Source: Eleginops maclovinus (Eukaryota; Chordata; Actinopteri; Perciformes; Eleginopidae). Taken from it: a stretch of 64,000 nucleotides of DNA. The translations under genes and the position numbers were made by a program. Each line of letters begins with the position of its first letter. The first letter of the stretch is position 1. The notes beneath the pieces are model-generated. The model was not told where the DNA came from and did no database searches. It saw only the letters and a list, made by a program, of their open reading frames with translations. The stretch covers positions 5,870,521 to 5,934,520 of the forward strand of contig NC_086368.1 in NCBI RefSeq assembly GCF_036324505.1. Direction: 5' to 3'. Of this stretch, positions 40,101 to 49,100 are shown piece after piece.

Positions 40101-43100
40101 TTTACTTCCTGTCTGTCTTCTTCTAATGTTCCTGTTACAGTTTACTTCCTGTCTGTCTTCTTCTAATGTTCCTGTTAGTGTTTACCTCCTGTCTGTCTTC
40201 TTCAGCTGTTCATGTAGTGTTTACTTCCTGTCTGTCTTTTTCTGCTGTTCCAGTTAGTGTTTAATCTCTCTTTTCTCTCTCCTCTTTTTGGGGGGGTATT
40301 TTCTTTTAGAATGTTTTGGGCCACCAGTGCCTTTAATATAATGCAGTTGAGAAATGGGGAAACAGAGGGGATGACGCACGGCAAAAGGACTCAGGCCGGA
40401 ATCGAACCTGGGTCCACCACATGGGGATCAAACCCCAGCATATGGCCGCCAACTCTACCCACTTAGCTATACGACGGCCGTCTCTCCTTTTCTTGAACCA
40501 TTTTTCTTTACTTAACTGGGGAAAAACTTAATTTTTGGCCATCATAAATCAAAAGTTTGGTGCTTTCCACAAATATAAAAATAAATATTCAAAAAGTATT
40601 CAATTTTTCATGTTTTCTGATGGATGAAAACTCTTTTTTGTTGTCCTTAGCTGACGTTAAATGTACCAGACTTCTTTGTGCGGATAGATATGACTGAATG
40701 TAGTCCCTTGATCCTTCTAAGCAAATGGTCTGTTTTCCTTTGCAGCATTCTATTGGCAAAATTAACAAACTCTGGAATTCCCAAATAACCAATCAGAAAC
40801 GAGTATTCAACTAAACATTGAAAATACTCTTAGATACATGGACCTCTAAGAGTTCAGGGTATTTCAAAGGTCACAGCAGCTTGATTGATTCTGAATTGCA
40901 AGTACGTTTGGCTAAAGACACAGCTATCTGATTTGAGTGTTTATGTGAATTTGACCTAGACAATGCAAATTTTACCTTTTTAAAACCGTAAACCATAACT
41001 CAGCCAGTGACAGAGCAACTATAATGTACATAGTGTTAGTGGGCAGATAGTCATGCTCACATGTAGACAACTCCACAATGTCAATAAAGCCAGAAATAAA
41101 CTTCACTGCAGCTTGGACATTTTAAATGGGATGACCAGTTTTTACCCAGGGGGCACTTTCATAGTTTGACATACCTAATGAATTTGTTAATGCAGGAGGT
41201 ATGCAGATTGGCTGTAAGGGATTTTTTAAAATCTGTACAGTAAATCACCTGTTAGACTCTTGGACAGTCTCTGTAAAACCTGACTGCTCAACCCTCAGTG
41301 GCAACTTGACAACAACAAAAATGGGACGGAATGAGTGCTTAAATATTGTAGCCAAGTCAAGGTACTGTTCCTTCACTCAGAGAACATTTTAAATGTTGTG
41401 TTAAAATGTTCTCTGAGCAAGTAGACTGGTGAAGCAACATACCCTGTGCTATTGTATTCAAATTGACCCTACTATGTCCTATAAATAAAATGCTGCATTG
41501 TTGGAGGAGCTCAGGACCTAAGATTTCCATTGCCATAACTACACTCTACTGTGCACATGATAAGAAAACCTGTTGAACCTTTAACCTTGTTGGTAAGGAA
41601 ACTACTTCTTCTGCCTCTTCTTTGATGGATTTCCTGGTGTGATTGAATGCCTTTAGAATGGAAGCTCTTAAAATAGCTCTTGTGCTCTGAAAACTTATGT
41701 CAGTACAGATCTCACATACTTGCTTTTTATTTGATGAATTAAACCTACATTTACACCCAGGAGCTGCTGAGTCCTTTTGCCAATGAGCTACTAAACCAAA
41801 TTCACTGGGGTTAAGTGCTCCGATTAAACACTGCTCGCCACCTGTTACTGCTAAAGTACAGAGGATTTTTCAGCAGGATCCCTTAAAAATAGTTCTTATC
41901 CCTGAAAAACATCTGAGGTCAATTTCTTCTATCAGATATGATGCATGAGATTCTTTCAAAGTGTATCAGCAGGACTTTGTCTGGCAGAAAAACACAGATA
42001 AAGGAACAGCACACAACTATTGTATACATGCATACATTATTTTGGTACGTTTTTAATCAGATATTTGATAGATAATCACCTATTTTAGGTGTAATTTGGC
42101 ATTTTAAAGCCTGCTAAACTCATTTTATGTTGGTACTTACCCGTATGATTTACCACCTCATACAACAGTGCTTTAAAGGGGCCCTATTCTGCTCATTTTC
42201 AGGTTCATACATGTATGTTGTGCCTCTGTGAATCCATGATTGAAGGTTCAAAAAGGTATTTATTTTTCACATACTACCTGTGCTGCAGGACCTCTTTTCA
42301 CCCTCTGTCTGAATGCAGAGCCCACTCTATGCGGGAGTGTTGTATAGTGATGTCACTCTGTTACTGAAGTGAAAAAAAGGAGTCCAATGGAAGCTTTTCA
42401 GGCACATCGGAGTGTGTGGGATAGAAACACCCTCTGAAGGGAACTTTTTATTTACATGCACAAAAATATATGTAACACAGTACAGGAAATAGGTAACCCC
42501 CAAAAGCAAAATATGGTCAGTTAACAGAAAATCCAACAATCCCTTTAGTTATTGTCTGATTTTTCATGTTTTCTATTGACAATGCAGACAAGTATACATT
42601 TCACTATTTTACAATGTTTTATCTTGATTATGCTTCTGTTATATTACCTTTAATGTTTTATTTTTCTTTCAGCACATCATAAGATAGTACGTATAGTGAT
42701 ATATCTATGCACTGATAAATGTGCTTATAATACAGTTTATAAACTTTGCTTATAAGGTAAGAAAAGGAGCCATTTTTCACTTAACAGAGCATTGACCTGC
42801 AATGACTTTTTTCAGGAACCTGGTTAAAAACATTTATCAATATTGACCCTTTCGCCTTTGCTCACACAAACACACCCACACACATATATAGGATCACACT
42901 TCACGATTGTTCAGACTCGCGCACACTCACTGCCTGCCCTTCATCTTTTATCCCTCTTTACTTCATTCCATCCTTCTTTCCATACCCCCTCTTATCCCTG
43001 TCTCATCGGAAGCATTCCTACTTTGTCTGTTGAATCTTTGAAGCAGACATCTACCTTGCTGTTATAATATAATAAGACTTATTTTGGCTTAGATGTAAGC

Positions 43101-46100
43101 CTAACTGTCATAATACCATGAAGTGAAATATGATCAGTGAGATGTACAAATCAGGACTGAACTCTATTTGTGCGAAAAGAGAGAGAAGTGTATTTTCTTT
43201 ATATCTTCAGCACGTTTGATGGGTTTTATGTCACAAGTCAATTTACTATTATTTTAGAGACTTGATTTGTATGCTACAATGAGGGATTTTTTCTTTTCAT
43301 GGCTGAAATTCTTCAAACAAATAGAGGTTCGCACATACGAAACATATGCATCGAAATTCAACAGTAGATTACAGGAAAACAAAATATTAAAATGAAAAAA
43401 TACATTAATAAATAAATAAAACAGCCACTACACTTTAACTCGAAAACAATGACAGTATTAAAAAAGTATTTAAAGAAAACTTTCTTTGTGACATATGTTC
43501 TTCATTTCAAGATGAAAATGAAAATATACTTTTAATGAATTGCTCCCTTGCCTTTTTTTACAGTGGTATTTGAATTTATCCTCTATATTAGTGCACAGTA
43601 TTCTTTCCTTATCCACTCTCTGTTGTCTCTGGCAGCTCACAGAGAAACATCACAAGACTGTCGAAGCTGTCTGGAGTGTTCCCGTGACAACGGCTGTGTG
43701 CGTTGCCCCGAGCGACTCTTCCTGTTCCTGCAGAGGGATGGGATGTCTCACCATGGGACCTGTCTCCACGCCTGCCCCCCTGGACACTTTGGACAGAGAG
43801 GGAAGGACATCAACCGCTGCATGAGTACGATATAACAAAAAGGCCTGTCAGATATCTCTCTGACTAAAGAGTCATTACTGATAGTAGTCTTACTCACATT
43901 AGCATACATGACTCATCTGTCTCAAGGCCCTTTATAGTGAAGGAACTGATTATTTTTAAAGTTTACTTACAACAAACAATACCAATCTGCATAGTTTACA
44001 CATTTGGAATAGCCCCATTATTGAGATGAATCCCTCTTAATTCATTCCAGAAAAACACTTGGCCAACAAAAGGGAAAACAAACTTTCCTTACAGTGCATG
44101 GTTCATTCATTGAGTTCATTCCCATTCACAAGAAATTGTATTTGACTTAAGAGAGGCCAACAAGGGCCCAGGGCAACATTTGGCAGAACTTTAAACTAAT
44201 AGCAAAAATTTGTATCCATCTCTGTAAAGGTTTAGTTTTTTGGGGAGCAGCAAACAAGTGAGCCAGTGATGCTAACATTAGCAAATATTTAGCTTTCTTT
44301 CTGCTTTGAGTGCTGAACTTGTGAGCTAACATTAGTTATAACCCATCTACATTTTGTCTCCATCTCTCTAAAAGTGTTGCTTTTTGCATGAGCAGTGAAC
44401 TTGTGAGCCTGCGATGCTAACGCTAGCAAAATGCCAAGCTATTAGCAACATTTTGTCTCCATATCTCTGAAAATGTAGCTTGCTGTGTGAGTGGTGAATT
44501 TGTGTGCTAATGTTAGCAGAAGGCTAAGCTAAAAGCTACATTTTGTGTCTATATCTCAAAAATGTAGGTCTTTCTGCTTTTTTCCCACACTCTGGCCAAT
44601 TTTGTTTAAAAGGAAGAACATATAGGCCTACCAACAAAACCCCTCCCCCATATTAACACGTCATTATGAACATAAACTACAAACATGGCTAGTGCTGCAC
44701 AATTATTTACAACTATATCAAAATGGCAATATGAACTGGTGCAGTATCCAAGGCTGCAATATTTGGTAAAGACTAAATATTTGAAAAATACCTAAATGAA
44801 GTATTGTAGATCTGCAGACAAGTCCTGGCCTCCAGACGGTATTCTACAGACTAAATATAACATTTCAAGGATTCCTAAAAATGTATGATCATAAAAATAT
44901 ATTTTTGAATGATAAGGTGAATAATGTTTAGAAAACAGTAACTCCCTTTAATATCAGTGAAAATAGTTGCAATACGGTATTTTCCTTCAAACTGTGCAAT
45001 TAAACGTAGTTATTGTCAGAACTCACATTCACACATACAGTCCTGCGAAAGCCATAGATACAGTACCTATATATTTCCTTTCATTTATCGATTGCTGTCA
45101 GAGTGTAAAAAGTATTTCAACAAATATTACATTTTGTTTTCTACATCATACATTCCCCAGTCTAATTTTAAGTGAACATGGGTGGGATAAGAGGTGTCAA
45201 AAATGAGACTGTAGTTTCACGACAAATTTCGGTTCTCCCTCCTCTTAGAGTGTCGCTCTTTGGACTGTGAGCACTGTTTTGACCGGGAATTCTGTACCAA
45301 GTGTAAACCAGGCTTCAAGATGTTCAGCGGCAAATGTGTGACACACTGCCCGGCAGGAACCTACGCCCACCAGACAGACTGCCTTGGTAAGTAATGACAC
45401 TTTTAAATAAAACAATAACAATTTGAAGAAATAACACCATATTATTAGAGGTAATGTGTGTGTATCAAAGCCTGATATATCTTCTTCCTCTTTGCCGTAG
45501 AGCTCTATTGTCATCCAAAACTATATAAAACACACTAATGAGCCACACTGTTGAACTATGTTAAATGTTCCTCCCTTACCATGAACATACACACCCAAAT
45601 CCTCAATAGAGCACCAAACATGGATTCATATGCCGCTGAAAATAGTCCCCGACGTAGGAACTGTTTCCTCTTCCACAAAATAGTTTCCAGCTGTTATGAT
45701 GTCATGGTTAAATGATGAAAAAAGTAAAAGTTTAGTTTAGCAGTGTGTATGTAAATATACTGATTCATTCGAACCCTGTCCCCCAAAAAACCCTATAAAT
45801 AATCAGCTTACAGTTATGAATCCTTTATATTTAGTGATTTAGTGACCTCCAGCCAGCTGTTAAATGTAAGCCAGCTCTGAAATGGAAGCCTCTGTTTAAC
45901 GAACAGCAGACATATTCCTGGTAAAACCTTTCCTTTAACCTAGGTCCTGCATCTTTGGCTCTGTGGTCATTTATTTTGCAGTGTTTTGTGTGTGAAGGGT
46001 TAATCATTTCTTTGGTTGTGTATTTTGTTTATGAGTGACTGTTGTTGAATTGCAACTGTTTTGGTAAACTACACTTTGTTTCAAATAGGACCATGAACAA

Positions 46101-49100
46101 GAAAACACATCTTGAAACAATTTTTAAACAATTTCACATACAATTATTCTTCCTGAAGAAAGTGACATTATCAAAGTTAAGAAACTTCTTAACACATAAA
46201 ATACTACTGACTAGTTACACAAACAAACAACAAGTTCAGCCTTTGTGGTATTTTGTCTTGAAGTGTTTAGGTGTTTCTTTTGAGAACTGATTCTTATCTT
46301 TGTCTGTGTGTGTGGACTTGTATGTGCTCCATTTATTTCTCTTTGCTTATTTCTTAGCTTTCTTCTTCTTTTCTAATATTGAGCCAAACTTTCAATGCAA
46401 CACATTATTCACGTTAAAGAGTAACTTCTGAGAAGTTGAAGAATTTATTGCCTTATCTTGTTGTGTATCGTTGAGATGTATTGTTGAGATTCCCTCTCTG
46501 CTATCCACCTGTACCATCTGCAGCTTCTGCTGTTTCTTGGCATCGTGACCACATCTGGTTTTGATGACGATGTTAAGGGTTCATGCCTCACTGTTGGTAC
46601 ACACCTCGAGCAAATCCAGCAAAGAGTCACTGGAAATCTATTCATTTATACCGAAACTCTGACAATGATAATGATGATTTCCAAGAAATGTTGTCCCAAC
46701 TTGGCTATGGCTGCTGGTTTTTCCGCTGTGGGCTTTGTGGAAAAACTTGCCGTGATTGATTTTGTCGGTGACATCACTAATCAGCAACCGTTTACTAGGA
46801 GTGTGACGTCCAGTGTATTAATGCTTCAGCTGGTACTCATCTATCTTAAATGATAGCAATGTGTTTGCCGGGGTCTGAGGAAAACATTAGTCTTAATATA
46901 TTGCAACTACTCCATGGGTAATTGTTCTGAGTTATTGATTCATCTAAAACATCTCAGTTCTTGCATTTCTCTAATGGAAGAGACAATTCAGCCAAAACAT
47001 ACAAATTAAAAGGAAAGTTAAGTACAGTATAAGGCCATGCGGCTTCCCAGCATTGGACGACTTATGGGCATGCCACTATAGGCATTATGAAGTGGCATTG
47101 GAAGAAGGCTTTCAGTTGTGAGCTCCCGGATTTGAATCAGAACAAACATGGCAGTTTGTTTCGAAACTATTGAAACTTTTGGCTATATTATCTTATCACC
47201 AAAATGTGTTTCTGAAATATGCTATGTACAGTGCCTTGCAAAAGTATTCACCCCCCTTGGCTTTTTATCTATTTTGTTACATTACAACCTGTAATCTAAG
47301 TGTCACATGATCTGTCAGTATAAACAATCCTTTTCTGGAAGGCCCCATAGGCTGCAACACCACTAAGCAAGAGGCATCACACCATGAAGACCAAGGAGCT
47401 CTCCAACAAGTCAGGGACAAAGTTATTGAGGAATACAAGTCAGGGTTGGGTTATAAAAAAAATATCCACATCTTTGATGATCCCCCGGAGCACCATCATA
47501 TCCATAATCTTCAACTGGAAAGAACATGGGACCAGAACAAACCTGCCAAGACAGGGCCGCCCACCAAAACTCACAGACCGGGCAAGGAGGGCATTAATCA
47601 GAGAGGCAACAGAGAGACCAAAGGTCACCTTGAAGGAGCTGCAGAGTTCCACAGCAGAGACTGGTGTCTGTGCATAGGACCACAATAAGCTGTACACTCC
47701 ACAGAGCTGGGCTTTATGGAACAGTGGCCAGAAAAAAAAACATTGCTTAGTGTTAAAAAGAAGAAGGCACGTTTTGAGTTTGCCAAAAGGCATGTGGCCG
47801 ACTCCCTAAATGTATGGCAGAAGGTGCTCTGGTCAGATGAGAGTTAAATTGAACTTTTCGGCCACCAAGGGAAATGCTATGTCTGGCGGAAACCCAACAC
47901 ATCCCATCACCCCAAGAACACCATGGGATGTTTTTCAGCAGCAGCGACTTGGAAACTGGTCCGAGTCGAGGGAAAGATGGATGGTGCTAAATACAGGGAT
48001 ATTCTAATCTAGAGCAAAACCTGTTTAAGTCTGCCTGTGATTTGAGACTGGGACGGAAGTTCACCTTCCAGCAGGACAATGACCCGAAGCGTACTGCTAA
48101 AGCAACACTCGAATGGTTTAACCGGAAGAGTTTAAATGTGTTGGAATGGCCTAGTCAAAGCCCAGACCTCAATCCAATTGAGAATCTCTGGTTTGACTTG
48201 AAGACTGCTGTTCACAAGCAGAAACCATTCAACATCAAGGAGCTGGAGAAGCTTTGCCATGAGGGATGGGCAAACATCCCAGTGGCAAGATGTGGCAAAT
48301 CAAATCAAAAGAGACTTGCAGCTGTAATTGCCGCAAAAGGTGGCTCTACAAAGCACTGACATTAGGGGGGTGAATAGTTATGCACACTGAAGTTTTCTGT
48401 TACTTTGTCCTTTTGTTGTTTGCTTCACAACAAATAAAAAAACACATCTTCAAAGTTGTACGCATGTTCTGTAAATGAAATTTGCAAACCCTCAAGCAAT
48501 CCATTTTACTTCCAGTTTGTGAGGCAACAAAACATGAAAAATGCCAAGGGGGGTGAATACTGTAGGTGGAGAATCTTTTCGGGAGTTTCTGAAGGTGATG
48601 ACTTGCGTTGGACAACTTTCATAAAGTACTCGTTACCTCAACTTCAGACAATATGTTGCCCTCTAAATACTGTACTACCAGAATGCATTGCAGGGCTTCT
48701 CAAGTAGACCATGAAAAAGAAGCTTTAAAATGACGTATCCTGTTCCCTAAAGCTGCCTGTAAATGATACATGATTGATGATGAAGTTGGGTGCACAGCAA
48801 GGCAGTGAAAACTGCCAGTTAGTTCGTTTTGTTTCCATGATTATCTCCCTTGCTATCATGCGACGGCACCTATTTTTTCAATAGGGACAAGTGGCGCAGC
48901 CAGCATAGAGCTGTTTTACCGATTGCCATGTGGTCTGATGTTTTTAAGTGCTCCAGCTTAAGGCAGAGAGGAAAATGTATTTTAAAAGTCTAAAAATGTA
49001 CATTAGGTCCCTTGGGTTTATCATATTTTTAAATTGTTTAAAGCTTTGCTTCTGCAATCCTATTTTCCCACTACCGTCACCCTTTCTGATATGTGGTTAA

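Noticed and set aside
40330..40490. A possible tRNA gene on the minus strand
   Set aside because: The A and B boxes are good, but the spacing and arms do not fit a tRNA and a non-tRNA tail follows, so it is a SINE.
46545..46853. A 102-codon plus-strand frame in rspo4 intron 3
   Set aside because: No recognisable domain, no splice context in phase 1, and no matching R-spondin segment.
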